Shown: piece by piece, positions 1 through 12,069 of the stretch
Position numbering within the stretch: position 1 is the stretch's first letter
How the letters are laid out: every line of letters starts with the position of its first letter
Assembly (NCBI RefSeq): GCF_000204055.1
Contig: NW_006768770.1
Coordinates: 1,175,258 to 1,239,257, forward strand
Length of the DNA stretch: 64,000 bases
Origin: Melampsora larici-populina 98AG31
Taxonomy: Eukaryota; Basidiomycota; Pucciniomycetes; Pucciniales; Melampsoraceae
Reading direction: 5' to 3'
Made by a program: the position numbers and the translations under genes
The notes under the pieces: generated by a model
The model's database searches: none
Told to the model about the DNA's origin: nothing
Seen by the model: the letters and a program-made list of their open reading frames with translations, nothing else

Positions 1-646
1 AGATGTGTGTAGATCGCCTGGTTGTGGAAAGTCAGAAAAGAGAGAAGAAATGAAACTGGAGGAGATAGATGGGAAAGGAAAAGAGACGGAGTAGAGTAAA
101 CAGAGGACCGAAGTGATAAGTTGTTCTTGACCACCACGTATAGAGCGGCCAGAAGTGGGTCTGAGGGTATGTTTTGAGGTGCATAGATGAGTGTATATAG
201 TTAATTGATTTTGTGGGAGATAGAATGGTTTCAGGGAAAAGAAAATGATCTACCGAATGAATTGAGAAACTATCCCGCGAGAATCTCGAGACCTACCGGG
301 GATGGCTCTCCGCAGGCTCCGGACGATATGTCCCGAGATGTGGTAGCAGAGAGCCTACCCGGTCCTAGTCCCGCGGCCAACAGGCCCCCCCCCCAAACAC
401 GCGTTGTACCTTTAAGTGAAACAAAGATACAACGTCAAGGGTCTTAGGATTAGTGTAGACTTTCAGTGTGGTACAGACTAGAATTATAATGCATATGAAA
501 TAAAAACAATTTGACTAATTATTAAACACATAAGAAAGAAAATTCCTTGAGACAAATAAAACGCAAATGGATTTCAATGGAATGTAGCAGGTGCCCAAAG
601 GAACGACGGCACCTGCATAGTTCCATGGAAATACGAGATGAGCAGA
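1..646. other. No convincing gene left of the assembly gap
   Basis: An 80-codon plus-strand frame (205-447) rich in Pro, Ser and Arg is the only open stretch. It has no recognisable motif and may be a transposon or coding remnant. A C-run near 386-395 is low complexity. I cannot assign a gene. Confidence 0.4.
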
Positions 647-746
647 NNNNNNNNNNNNNNNNNNNNNNNNNNNNNNNNNNNNNNNNNNNNNNNNNNNNNN
701 NNNNNNNNNNNNNNNNNNNNNNNNNNNNNNNNNNNNNNNNNNNNNN
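647..746. other. Assembly gap of 100 N
   Basis: Exactly 100 unknown bases, the usual placeholder for a scaffold join of unknown size. Any reading frame crossing it is meaningless. A short inverted repeat (GCAGGTGC ... GCACCTGC) lies just left of the gap, at about 588-617. Confidence 0.98.
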
Positions 747-2392
747 GGTATATGATTTGCGAAGTCGCTGGGAATAGTACTACGGGGTATGAACTCATGA
801 GTTCGAAATACTTGTTTACTGCAGCTGTCGAATGTTTCACTGTCGTTTGAGGATGACTTCACTGGCGTCGTCTAAATCCTGGAAGACTCCAGGCCTTGAT
901 TGTCGGAAAACTTCTCGTGGAGTCAACATGTAGATGTGTCATAAGAGCAAACAAAATCAAGGTAGTAAAGATGTGATTTTAGGAGGGAAGACTTGTTGAA
1001 GGAGCGGCTGTAAGTCGAGAGGTATATTGACCGTCAACATGTATTTTAAAGAATTCGAAGGGTCAAAACCCCGTGGGCAGTCCGCTTCATTATCCCCGGA
1101 GATAACTGGATCAGCTGGCTGCAATGGATTGTTGGGAAATACTTGTTTATGAATTGGTCTTGGTAAGAGTTGAACTCTAACTGGGTTTTGAATAACTAAA
1201 AGAAGATGATATATAATCACATCAGTTGAGTGTTTTTAAAATGATCAGATTATTATTTTGAAAACTCACTGGTGTGATCTTTAAGATCAATATCTGAAAT
1301 GGTAGTATAACTTTGTGACTTGATAAGAAAAGACCTCGTAGCTAAAATCAAGCAAGAAGCATGATTAATTTGATTTTATTTGTTGATGATGAATGATAAC
1401 AAAGTACATTTGATTTGAAATGATAGATTGAAATATGCGTTTTCATCTTTTCTACTTACTGTTCACAACAACATCACACTCAAAGTGATCTCTGTTGTAT
1501 TATGCTACACTTGAATCGCATGACTGCAGTGTAAGGAAGTCACGAAGCGGGCTGGGCAAACTCAAACAAAGTCCCTCGCCAAAGGCCCGAGCCCCACGGG
1601 CTGGATGAGGCTGGATGACATTATCATGGATCTGCAATGAGTTCCAGAGGTTTGAGGTATGGCTTTCTGATTCAGATACATGACTCTTTCGATGAGATAA
1701 CGATTCTTGATTTTTCGTCGGAGCGGTGATGTATATTGCTTCTTATCGTCGTTCGAAAATGTATGACGCGTTTCTCAGCAGACAGGTGAACATCGACTGC
1801 ATCCTCGCGAACGAGGTGAGGTATGTGGGTAACGTAGTTTTGTATGGAACTTGTTTCGTTAAGCTCAACCCCTTCATACAATGATACCCAGAACTGCGCT
1901 AAAAGCTTCTCGATCCCACAGAAATCGAATCGATATCTGAGTTCTCTATCATCAAACACCTCAATGTTTCCAAATCAGTCTTGTACCATTCAAAACCGCT
2001 GATTTCATACGTGAGATGAAGCCGATCTACCCCGCTGTTCTCATACTTGATGTCAGTGGCGACTTTATCTCATCAGGATTTATCTCTTGCTACGCTTCGG
2101 GTTCATTCGCCGGAACACTTCACATTTGTTAGAACCTGCTTCGCCAATCTTAGCCAGCTGGGTCGCAACGTATTCCTAACTGATTCTACAACTTGGCCTT
2201 ATCTTTTACAACATTCCTTTCAAACATTCATTCATCGTCGGAATTAAAATCTCATCATTCTTTCGGACTCTTCACGCTTGCCATTCTTTTATAAAATCAG
2301 TCTCAAAGCACTAAACGTAGTTATCTCCCAAAACCACACAGCAAGGACCCGAAAGCTCATTTGCTGCTCACTTTGGAAGACCTCGGACGGCC
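747..2392. other. Unassigned stretch upstream of the DUF7872-like gene
   Basis: Two minus-strand open stretches occur, about 957-1220 and about 1672-1959 (the latter 95 codons). They could be exons of an unrecognised minus-strand gene, but neither has a clear start, signal peptide or domain. About 2260-2392 is pyrimidine-rich and probably holds the promoter of the gene starting at 2393. Confidence 0.35.
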
Positions 2393-4800
2393 ATGAGTAA
2401 CTTGAAATCAATCGTCATCTTGGCCATCGTCAGCTGTAGTCATCTCACGCGCGGAGAGGCACAGGAGAGCACCTACCCCGAACTCCATAGAAGGAATCTA
2501 CCCACGCCACCATTAAGCAACACCACCGCTCTGAACACTACGGCTCCAATGGTTAATGCTCCAATCGACGGTAACATCCCAGCTTCTAATCTCACGAGTC
2601 CTTCCAATGCGAACGGAGTGGCTTTGAACAACCCGCCCACCAACTCCAGCGATCTTTGTGCTGTATACCCACTCGATCAATCGACTTGGAATCAATTCCA
2701 TTGGGATGATTATCTACATACATTCCCCGCGGGGATGAACATATCCGTTCAAGTTAAGACACCTGCACAATTCTTGGGCTAATTCCTACCCTGTCTATCA
2801 TATATAGGAAGCATAAACTAAACTTGTCTTGCCATTCTGTAGGAGTACGCTCGGCAAAAAGGCGCACCTAATTTTAAGTGTGGCATTGGTAAGAAAATAA
2901 TCTTCGTCTTATCTCACATTGCACCAGTCCAAAACTTCAGAATTTGACACTGATTAAAATAAGTGCTACTTGCAATCCAAAACTTGATAACAATCCAGGC
3001 GAGAATTGTAACATTGGTCAGGTATGTTGACCATCAAATAAATGGTTTATTGTTCATCTGATCAAACTGCTTTTTCTCGGTTGTAGATTTGCACTCCAGT
3101 CACCTTCCCAGACTGGTACATTTTACTTGCAACCCAGCATCTCAACATGTACCTCAATAGGATGTACAATGTCCTTGGTTATGCTCATGCGTTAACACAA
3201 AGTGAGTGTCTAATGTTTCTAAATATTCGAGTGTCTTTTGAATATTCAATACTGAAATATTATGTATGACGTCGTGTCCAGGTACTGTGTCTTCACTGTG
3301 GATAGATCTGTAAGTCATCTCCAGCGGTTCGGATGTGAATTCATATGATCTAATCGGTATACCTTCAAACTACATTAATGTTATCCAGATTCCCAGCTGT
3401 TTCAAAGTATGATGATCTCAAAGCTGTCTTCATCATGGAGACCATCGCAGCAGGAATTCAAGTCCTAGGAGCCCTTTTCATCTTTGTTTTTGGAAACCCG
3501 GCTTTACTATTCACTGCAACACCATTTGTTCTCACTTCGGTCGTCAGCTTGCCATTTACTGGCTTTATGTTGGCTTCATTGGCTGCGATTATCGCCGCTC
3601 AACTCACGCTACGCCCTCATAGCATTTCTGGACCACTACAAACCAATCAGTTTGACCTCGTGAGTCTAGCTCTGGAGAATCACATCAAGTACTACTCGAA
3701 TTCTGACAGTCGGGGAAATTCTAGTGGTCTGAATTTAACTACGAACTCTCGCAAACTCAACACTCCGCACAAGAGCTCCTTGCAAACAAAACTGCGTCTC
3801 TTTTTGAAGCAGGAATTAGTTCGGACGACGGATTGGGCCAAGCTCTCAGGAATGGTACTTTCCTTAATCCCATAGAACTCAAAAACACTTTCGAGATTCA
3901 ACACAACGTGAAAAATGCCACGACAGCCATCGCTTTATCCAAGCTCTTGAAAGCAATGGTAGGAACTCTCTTACATCTATATCTCCCGAAACACTAGACT
4001 CACATTTCCTTCTTATCCATAGAATTCATTCGTGACTATTGGAAGCGTAAGTTTCTTCCTAGAAGATCATGACTAGTCAGAGGCTAAATAAGTTGATCAT
4101 TCATAGGACCCATGCGACCCGAAAGATAATGAGGCAAAATGGCATGACCACAAGCTATCGCATTGCAGTGCCAACGGAACGTGAGTCATACTTATAACAT
4201 CTGAAAAAATAATCTCATTTACATGAACTGAGCAAATCGTCCTTTCTTTTGTGGATTCTCAGTTTATTCAATATCATTCGTACTGTTCCCCATACTACCA
4301 AAGCGATCAACGATTTTGAAAACGCACGTGTAATTGTAGAGAAATATGGATTTAACCCTGAACACATTGGCGAAGTCTCATTTGAATGTCAGCAAAAGTA
4401 TGGGGTAGGAGCTGTCAATCGCACAATGACACCCTTGGATCCATCGTAAATTCATTCCAGATCTATTTTCAAATCCTTTGCTCGATTTTTGTGTGGGCTA
4501 AGCGCACAGCAATAAGGGAGTGGAGGCTAACTTTCTGAATTTGTTTCCTTTCTAGGAACATTATGGGCTCTACTATCGAGTGTTCCTTTGACTTACCAGT
4601 TTGTGACTGTCGCCGAGAAGGTAAGCCCTTTTCAAATAAAAAATATCACATTACCTTGTCGTCATTCAAATCTTCGATCGACAATTGACCTTTTGTTTAC
4701 TTTCTTCTCAAAAAACTAAAAATCAGACATTGCTCATCTACGCAAAAAGGGCCACAGGACCGTTGAAGTTTGCCGAAAAGTAGCAGGACTTCCAATTTAA
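2393..4800 (+). CDS. DUF7872-like secreted/membrane protein, 11 or more exons
   Basis: Predicted exons are 2393-2752, 2843-2888, 2999-3021, 3087-3201, 3282-3309, 3389-3659, 3776-3958, 4023-4046, 4107-4180, 4263-4445, 4556-4620 and 4727-4800. The total is 1,446 nt (481 aa). The protein starts with a hydrophobic signal peptide (residues about 4-20) and then an Asn/Thr/Pro-rich stretch. A conserved cysteine block follows (NFKCGIGENCNIGQICTP, then DWYILLATQHLN); I recall this signature from fungal DUF7872 proteins. Two or three adjacent hydrophobic segments follow (exon 3389-3659), then a Cys-containing tail with ECSFDLPVCDCRRE. The function of the family is unknown to me; secretion or membrane anchoring is inferred. 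The shortest exons (23, 24 and 28 nt) are the least certain, but the overall frame closes without a stop. Confidence 0.8.
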
Positions 4801-6756
4801 AGAAATTGTCTTCCTTTCTTTCTATATATGTGACGTTTTCTCACTAGCTCGTAATCGAGGGTTTTCTCAATTTATTTTTGAGAAAAGATATACCATTTAT
4901 ACCCCATGTAAAATCCGCGGCTTATGTTCTTTGGGAAAAATTTCATCTCATCCCCTGTTCTTTGAGTGTAAAACCTTGATATCTCTTAGTTTTCAATCGG
5001 GATAGTTAAAGTTAACTCTTTTTCTGGCGCTCTACTGAATGGATTCCAGAGACTGGATACTAAGACATAGTATGAGGAATACAAAGATGCGATCTTTGAA
5101 GCACCCGTGCCTGTGTCACATTGCCTTGTCATGAGATCCTGGCGGGTTAGAAGACCAACATCACCACGGAGATGATAGATGTGATTCTATAGGAGTGTAA
5201 ATTTATCTTTACTTGACACGAAACTTGACCTATGAGTGATCGAAAGCTCATACGAGACATAGTGAGGACTGAACATCAAATACTTTGACTACATATTTAA
5301 TGAAGATATGTTCATACAACCAAAGAAAAAACTCTCAAACTGGACAACACAAATTGTCGAGCAACGACATAGCCCTTAAAAGGCAAATATGTACTCCGCG
5401 TGGCTTGAAACAGAGAGAATCGTCGCGTGTCTAAGCTCCTGCAGGAGTACGCTAGTTTGAAGTGAAGAGATCCATCTGCTTTACCTGATAGCTATACTTG
5501 CGCATGAACTCCCATCATGAGACTTTCCTCTTTCTATGAATGTAAAAAAATCAAGTACAAACCAGTATTGTACAACTTGTCAGGTTTTTTGTAATCGTAT
5601 ATCTTAGAACTGCTCACTTGTACCTCTCGTGATTCTCGAACCTGTTAAAAGCACATGCAACAACACACCCCGCAGAAATCTTCCAAATATTAAGGGGAGT
5701 GAAACATCATCAGTTTGAAGGGATCATAACTTGGTATATATCCAAATATAGCCTCTGATCAATGTGATCGTGTTGTTATATTCTTTTAGTCAAATAATGT
5801 GTTTTACCAATTAAACATAAATAATAATGAAGAGGTTACTTATGACTATTTATAGATTCAAACGGAAATTCATATTATTATGTTCACATTTCTCCCAACC
5901 ACATGGCTCATTTATTTCAACAAAGAAAAAAACTTCTATTTTATTTTTTACCCTCTTCAAGACTGCTCATTATTTTTGTGTATTTATACTCATGTTTTCT
6001 GCCCAGAAGATGTTAGATTTTTTGTAGTGTGAACACAGATCACATCTGTTGTATAAATGAGGACAACAGGAGATTTTGTGTGGCAGTAATTTGCAGGCAA
6101 GTACTGTGCAGTCTCTTCACAACCAAGTCTGACTATACATGAACTTCATGGACAAAATTGTCCCACATATGGACATGGGAAAGTTATGGAAACAAGAAGC
6201 ATGAAATATTTTATCATCTTCATACCTATGGTAGATTCACAGTGGGTGAAATGAGGTTAGTGTTATGGAAACAGAAAAATGTTCAGGCTCACCTTTGTTG
6301 ACCTCTCCATCCAATTTTTCATCCTTTTCAATAGCAGGTGAATTTAATACATCAATCACTATTTCAAAGTTCCAAACAAGAATTATTGAGATTTTTCTTA
6401 TCAATATGTTGCATGACTAAATCCTTGACTTCATCATGCTGTCTCAATCATAAATACCCTTGTCTCTACATGACTGATTTCATTCATATTTCTTACACAT
6501 GTCCTTCTTCAAGAAAATCTTTTGTAACTTATATGCACCCTTTTCGTCAGATATCCAACTATTCACGTGTGACTCAGCATCAAGGAAGACTTTTCAAGTT
6601 CTCTTCAAACATACCGCCTTGGCTGAAAATCTAATAATTATGGAGATTATAGAAATTATGTACAATATTCAATTATTAATACACAAATTTGCATTACGCT
6701 GAGATAACAAGTTCAGCCAAGTCTGGAATGAGTTAAGTTGGTACATCAGTAGTAAG
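4801..6756. other. AT-rich intergenic stretch, nothing assigned
   Basis: No open frame over about 100 codons and no recognisable motif. Frames at 5827-6027 and 6338-6702 are AT-rich and look like chance frames. The 3' UTRs of both flanking genes presumably lie at its ends. Confidence 0.5.
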
Positions 6757-7766
6757 TTATCCGAGGTTTTGAACTTCCGGTAGATATGGTGCTTGATATT
6801 CTAAGTTCTTAACACGATACCAATGTAAGTCTTTGAACCAAGGATGATGGAACAGATTCATATCCGAGATTCTATCATTTACTTGTTGAGTTTGATTTAT
6901 GAATGAAATACAATCTTCCCAACCAGGATAACTTTTATAATCTAAAATCAATGATAAGATCAGAGTTAGTTATCAAAAAACAGGGGTATAAGTAAAAAGA
7001 TGTATCTTACCTGATGTAATGATTTCTTCAGTCACTGAACCTAAAGAGATCCAATCATTGAAATAAGGATTCATAGATCGAGAGACTCTATTGTACTTGT
7101 TCCAATATTTCTCTTGATATTCCACTACTTCTGAACGAGAGAAATTGATTAGTTTGATGTGACCGGTTTCTGTAATCATGATATTTTCCGTTTCTACATC
7201 ATTATGAACGATTGAATGTTCATGAAGGTAGTTCAAAGCCAAGAGTATTTCTGCAATATAAAATTTGGCTTCATGTGGTTTCATGCCCTACAAGTTCAAC
7301 GGTCAAACCAAACGAAACACCGGAATCAGTCAATGTTATTTATGGAAGAGAAGAAAAAATGAAATTCAAGATTTATCAAACTTACACCTGATCTTTTAGC
7401 TAAAGATTGCAAAGTTTCGCCTGAAATAAATTCGAAGACTAATCCGGTAAACCTATTTTCTAAAATCACACCAAAAAATTTACACCAAAATGGAAATTGT
7501 TGATCTCTCCGCATAAGTAAATCGATAAGTTCGCTTACATGTGATTCAAGTTGATTCGACACATTGTTCTCGTGTTTTCTATGAATTTTTATTGTTGATA
7601 ATTGGTGAGACTTTTTATTCTTAACAAGAAGGACTTGATTCGTTGAATCTCCCGTCAGATATCTTAATGGTTCATAATTCAACATCTTTAATACTAGTCC
7701 TGCTTCGTAAGTAGGTGACTTTTGACCAGGAAGGCTTACTTGATTAGTTGATTGAACGGATTCCAT
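6757..7766 (-). CDS. Degenerate AGC-type protein kinase (probable pseudokinase)
   Basis: Exons are 7766-7386, 7287-7011 and 6941-6757, 843 nt in all (280 aa). The kinase fold is recognisable: an N-lobe strand with a retained lysine (STIKIHRK), the helix YIAEILLALNYLHEHSIVH, a catalytic-loop relic VHNDVETENIMI, and the F-helix motif NDWISLGSVTEEII. Key residues are altered. The glycine loop has become TGDSTN, HRD has become HND, and the catalytic-loop Lys-Pro is replaced (VETEN instead of the usual LKPEN). DFG has become NFS, and no APE motif is visible. The C-terminal part (HHPWFKDLHW) resembles the tail of the kinase C-lobe in AGC kinases. The protein is short for the group and lacks regulatory domains. 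All introns are intact and no stop breaks the frame, so it is probably an expressed pseudokinase. It could also be a decaying duplicate. Confidence 0.82.
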
Positions 7767-8612
7767 CTTGATCTTATACTTGATTGTATTTGATTATTGA
7801 GAAGAATGATGCAAGTTTGACAGGTTTTATTTGTTGTGTAGACTGAGGTTGTGATTTCTGTGGACAAGTCAAGTTGGTTATGAAAAAGCCAGAAGCCGTA
7901 TAATCACGGTCGGATCAGAAGCTCCCAATGACTCTTATAATCATTCAATCCATTAGCAATTAAATTGAGGGCCATTTCAAAGAAAGCATTAATGCCATCA
8001 TAAGCTCGGAGTCTTATTGCTTTCTCCCAAATCGTGGAGCTTTTAAAAATTACAAGAGTGATCCGTTCTCCTGAAATGCAACCATATACATACTACCCGG
8101 AGACTGAAGTTATGCTGTGACATGAGGAATATGGGGACAAAAAGATATTTGATTTAGAATCGAATGAGAAGTTGGGCCTGTCTTCTGTCATGAAGGGATC
8201 CCATTCGGTTGAGTATGTAGCTGCGTACCCCCTAAGGACACTAGCCAAACAAGAAAAAAAACATGTCTAAGAGCGGCCCGCAACAGACACTTAGTTCATT
8301 GCAATAAACTGCAACAAAAGCGATAGGATGTCATTCTATGATTTCTAAGCAAAATTTTGGGTACTCGGCCAGGAGGAAAAACATATAATTGGAAGAAGTA
8401 TAAAGATGGTAATTTGGAACGTCGAAATGAACGAAGAAGTCACACTGGACGCAGTTCAGCTGATTTGAAAAGTTTTGAGGGCCGTGAGGTATGAACGAAG
8501 GTACGTTGACTCATGTACCCGACATAACAGTAGTCGTACCGAAGAGAACGAAGCACCATCTCATCTATGAGATGTGGGGGAATTTATGACACGCCGCGAG
8601 AAATTATCGAGA
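7767..8612. other. Intergenic stretch
   Basis: Nothing assignable. It should contain the kinase promoter (near 7767-7900) and the 3' end of the secreted-protein gene at 8613. Confidence 0.5.
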
Positions 8613-9352
8613 TTAGTGATCCGATTGCCAAAGTAGATGACTAGTGCCGACACAGCCATGACAGGCTGTTTTGAAAAAACAAAGATCATTAGAAACTGAT
8701 CTCATCTTTGCTTTCGGTCTCATGATGAAGTATGAGGCCAGCTTACTTGCGTGAGTTCCGCCCAGAGGTTCACCTCGACAAGAGTATGTCTTCGTGTCCG
8801 TATTGCAAGCTATGAAGGTCAATTTGTAAAGAGTTGGCAGTTAGGAGAATCCAGTGGTAATCTAGTCATGAGCATCACTCACCTTTCGTTCCCTGAGCAT
8901 AATTATCGTAAGCAGTAGTACATACAACACTCTGCACATGTATGATTTCTACCCCGGCTACCACTGGCGTGCCCAAGGCGTCGGTATTTTCGGTGATTTC
9001 ACGACAGTTTTGCGCAGCTATGTGTGGTAGTCTTGTCAGGCCTATAACGAACTACGATCGATACTCATAACCCACTCACTGATATATGGACCTTGGCAGC
9101 CACCAACGCACATATGAGAACGGTTGCACCCTAATGTAGGAATGATCAGCTCGCGAATTGTTTGAAAAAACTTGGAATTCGAAGAGACTCACATGCTCCC
9201 GCAGTATGGGCGTCGTCGTATAAAGAGCATGTCATGGTTTGCCCCTCTTCACGTTTTGAAGCGCGGTGTTTGTGAATTGGAAGCTTGGTGACGGCCATCT
9301 CGACGACGTTGATAGATGCCAAAAAAATAACGGAAATTACAAAGAATAACAT
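8613..9352 (-). CDS. Small secreted cysteine-rich protein (candidate effector)
   Basis: Exons are 9352-9193, 9130-9080, 9017-8883, 8809-8747 and 8665-8613, 462 nt (153 aa). The first residues form a strong signal peptide (MLFFVISVIFLASINVV). The mature part has 10 cysteines, including WCNRSHMCVGGCQGPY, ENTDALGTPVVAG, VVCTTAYDNYAQ, ACNTDTKTYSCRGEP and a final CHGC before the stop. Short exons, many cysteines and the lack of a known domain fit rust secreted effector candidates, but secretion and role are inferred. The start was chosen because the signal peptide follows it directly. Upstream in-frame Met codons back to about 9673 would bury the signal peptide. All five junctions are GT-AG and the frame closes cleanly. 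Confidence 0.75.
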
Positions 9353-11636
9353 TGCAAAGAAGAGAGAAAGGGTGAATAATGACGAGTTGAAACTGAGGTA
9401 TCGGGATGGTGAAGGGAGTGAAAAGATGAGAGGTGGGTTTATGAATGTGTTGATGGAGACGACGTTGATGGTCAGCTGGCTGAATGGTTCGCGATGGAAG
9501 GTTTCAGAAATGTTTACACCAAATTTTCCGCCAATTGACTCAGGTTGTACGGGGGGAAGTCGGGGAAATGCGCAAGCGTCTTCAATTCGAAGATGCACTT
9601 TAATAGATATATATGTTTTGTACAATGGGAAATCCTGCAGACATGCGAGAGTTCTCGCGATTTTTATGAACAAGATTACGAGTCACGACAGATATGTATT
9701 CGAATTGTGGATTTGAATTACATAAAAACCATCCGACTTCGCACCGGTGCGGCTTCGAGCGCTTTAAGGTGGAGTTTGACCTGTCATCCCCCTTTCACGT
9801 GACCAGGCGCAGTTGGTCTGGAATTCATCTCTCCTGCATCTCGTTCCCCATAACTTTTTCATTCGAACTCTTTCAACTCGATGCCTCCTAATCCCCTTTA
9901 TCCTTGCTATTTATCGGAATGACCAATGTGCATCTTCTGGATACAGCGGACTCCTGGGTTCAATGGTCCATCCGTCATCAGTGCGTGGGCCGACCAGTTG
10001 TGATTCGTGGAACAAGTGGGTTACATACCCCCCCATCCGACCAAACAAATGATCAGCTCTGCCAGCATCAAAGTTCGGCATATAGATTGAAAGTTAAACC
10101 TGGCTCAGCAGGAGAATATATCTCGTGTGGTCTTCGATTCGGTTAAGAAACTCACAAAGTACATAGCCATAGTTATGACCCGACGTCTTCATATACAGCG
10201 AGTAGAAGAATTACCCAAACGCTGTGAACGCAACGGTCAACAGGCATTGATTGTACATAGCATTGAGGTTCTTGTAATGAAATCGGAGGTTACGAGAACG
10301 GATGGAAACGTGTATTCAAGCCGTTTTTGCTGCTTCCTTTGTTGACTAGCACGAATGTGTCTCTCCAAACAAATTCGAATGGTATTGATAAGCTGAATGA
10401 TATCAGTGCGTCATTCAGTTTGACCAATGAGATATCTTGGTAACTTCACCATCTAGGGGTCTCAGTCATCACCAAGGTCCGCGACAGCCCAATAACTAGA
10501 GCTTATCACAAGTTCCCACTCCTCGCAAGACACCTGAGCTTGTGAGGAAAAAGTGTCTGACTAGCACATCTCCTGGCTAGAGGGACTTGCTTAAGGCAGG
10601 AACAATGTTGCGAGGTTGATTAAGATATTAATCATCAGCTGGCTTATGAATGATCAGTGATTTCTTTGTTACATCATCCACTTGTGATCTTTGTGATGAT
10701 ATGACGTCAATGTTTGATTTTGTTATATGAAGGCTCTTGCGTGCTCTTTACCTTGGTCTTTTTCTCTCAGCAAACTCAAGCAGTCATAGTGGTTAGAATT
10801 TGCTTTTACTTCAGATTGTCCGCATCTTAGTTTGACCAGTGCTCAGCTTTCATCAAGCTGATGACCTGATTCTTGCAGGTCAATAACCATTTTAAGTGCA
10901 CTTACATCTTTGGAATTTTGCAGAGATACTAATCTTGTTTTTCGACTCTCTAGGAAGTCAATCTGAGCGCCCCTTCTGAGGAATAGAAGCAATCTAGGTG
11001 GATCAACTCGACAGTGACTATGTATGTATCTCTTGTTGGACTCTTTCAATATCTCCTCATACATGATGGACTTCATCATATTGCAACCCTTCTCTTGGAC
11101 TCAAAGTTTCTGATTGAAGCCTTAAATCCCTCCCATTTTGATGACCCGGTCTTTGATCTATCGTGGTTGAAGTTGTGCTAGCTTCTTATCAATATTGCTG
11201 TAGGGATCAATCTGGAGGGAATCAATTTAAGAAAATGTAAGCCGGGGGATCGGGGACCTTCCCAATAGCTGGATGTCATATTTTTGAGAGGTTACAAACC
11301 GTTGAACAACCATCCTACCTCTGCTCATTCAGTCACTTCATCGACAAGAATAAATATCTTATATGTAAAGTGTTTACAAATCATATTGTCTGTCTTTTTC
11401 CAGATCAAAGTCAGCTCGACTGAAGCTCCAGCGCGGCGCGCCCCAAGCCTACCTGCCTTCCGGGCATGCTTGCAGCTTGAGCTCACGATCAATGTGCGGT
11501 CAGTGTGCCCGGGTGCGCCCAACAACTGCCCGGCGGAAAGTAGGCTGAGGACTCAAGTTCAGACTTCGAGACTCTGAGACGATATTTACACTTATCCTTG
11601 ATAAGGATTCGGAATAAGTGATGAAGTACACTCGAG
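9353..11636. other. Intergenic/repeat remnants left of the helicase transposon
   Basis: No gene is supported. Around 10488-10600 there is a stretch resembling the right terminus of the transposon at 11648-18737; it shares GAGCTTGTGAGGAAAAAG and then GTCTGACT, and has its own GAGGGACTTGC. A GC-rich patch at about 11430-11560 contrasts with its AT-rich surroundings and has imperfect inverted arms (AGCCTACCTGCCTTCCGGG versus CCCGGCGGAAAGTAGGCT), so it may be another small insertion. Confidence 0.45.
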
Positions 11637-11647
11637 GTGAATCTACC
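11637..11647. repeat. 11-bp target-site duplication, left copy
   Basis: GTGAATCTACC lies immediately outside the left terminus TAACTTAAC. The identical 11 bases occur at 18738-18748, directly outside the right terminus. The bases just beyond the repeat differ on the two sides, so the duplication is exactly 11 bp. Confidence 0.92.
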
Positions 11648-11753
11648 TAACTTAACACAAGTCCCAAACTCGCAGGGGCTTTCATACCTTCACAAGCTCG
11701 GTGCCCTGGAGAGGGACTTGCGAATTATCGCAATATTTTGGTGGTCGAGCAGG
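11648..11753. repeat. Left terminal/subterminal inverted repeat
   Basis: A perfect 9-bp tip is followed by imperfect blocks that match the complement of the right end (18638-18737). The blocks are separated by diverged spacers, as in transposons whose transposase recognises subterminal motifs. Confidence 0.85.
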
Positions 11754-12069
11754 GACCCGAAAAGCCCCGCTCGGGTAAATCCCCTATACACCCTTGTATC
11801 TACTGTACTTCAAACGCTACAAGATATCTGAGTAGACCAAATTGTTCAGAAGCTCGAAATGAACCATCTGAGTCTTTGAACGAGGTTCATTGATCCCAAG
11901 CGAGTACTTGTGGAAGCAAAAGAGCTTCAAGTGCCAAATTTCGAGTGCAAAACCTGGGCAGTTACCAGTCGAATCTAGTTAAAGATGATTTAACTTGCTT
12001 CAAATGAGATTGGTCGTGAGTACGTTGAAGTCAGACAGTCAAAGTGTCATACCTCCAATCTCATTTGCC

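Noticed and set aside
515..862. Open frames spanning the N run
   Set aside because: They are open only because unknown bases contain no stops.
9285..9716. 143-codon plus-strand frame
   Set aside because: Antisense to exon 1 of the cysteine-rich secreted protein, whose signal peptide and splice model are more convincing.
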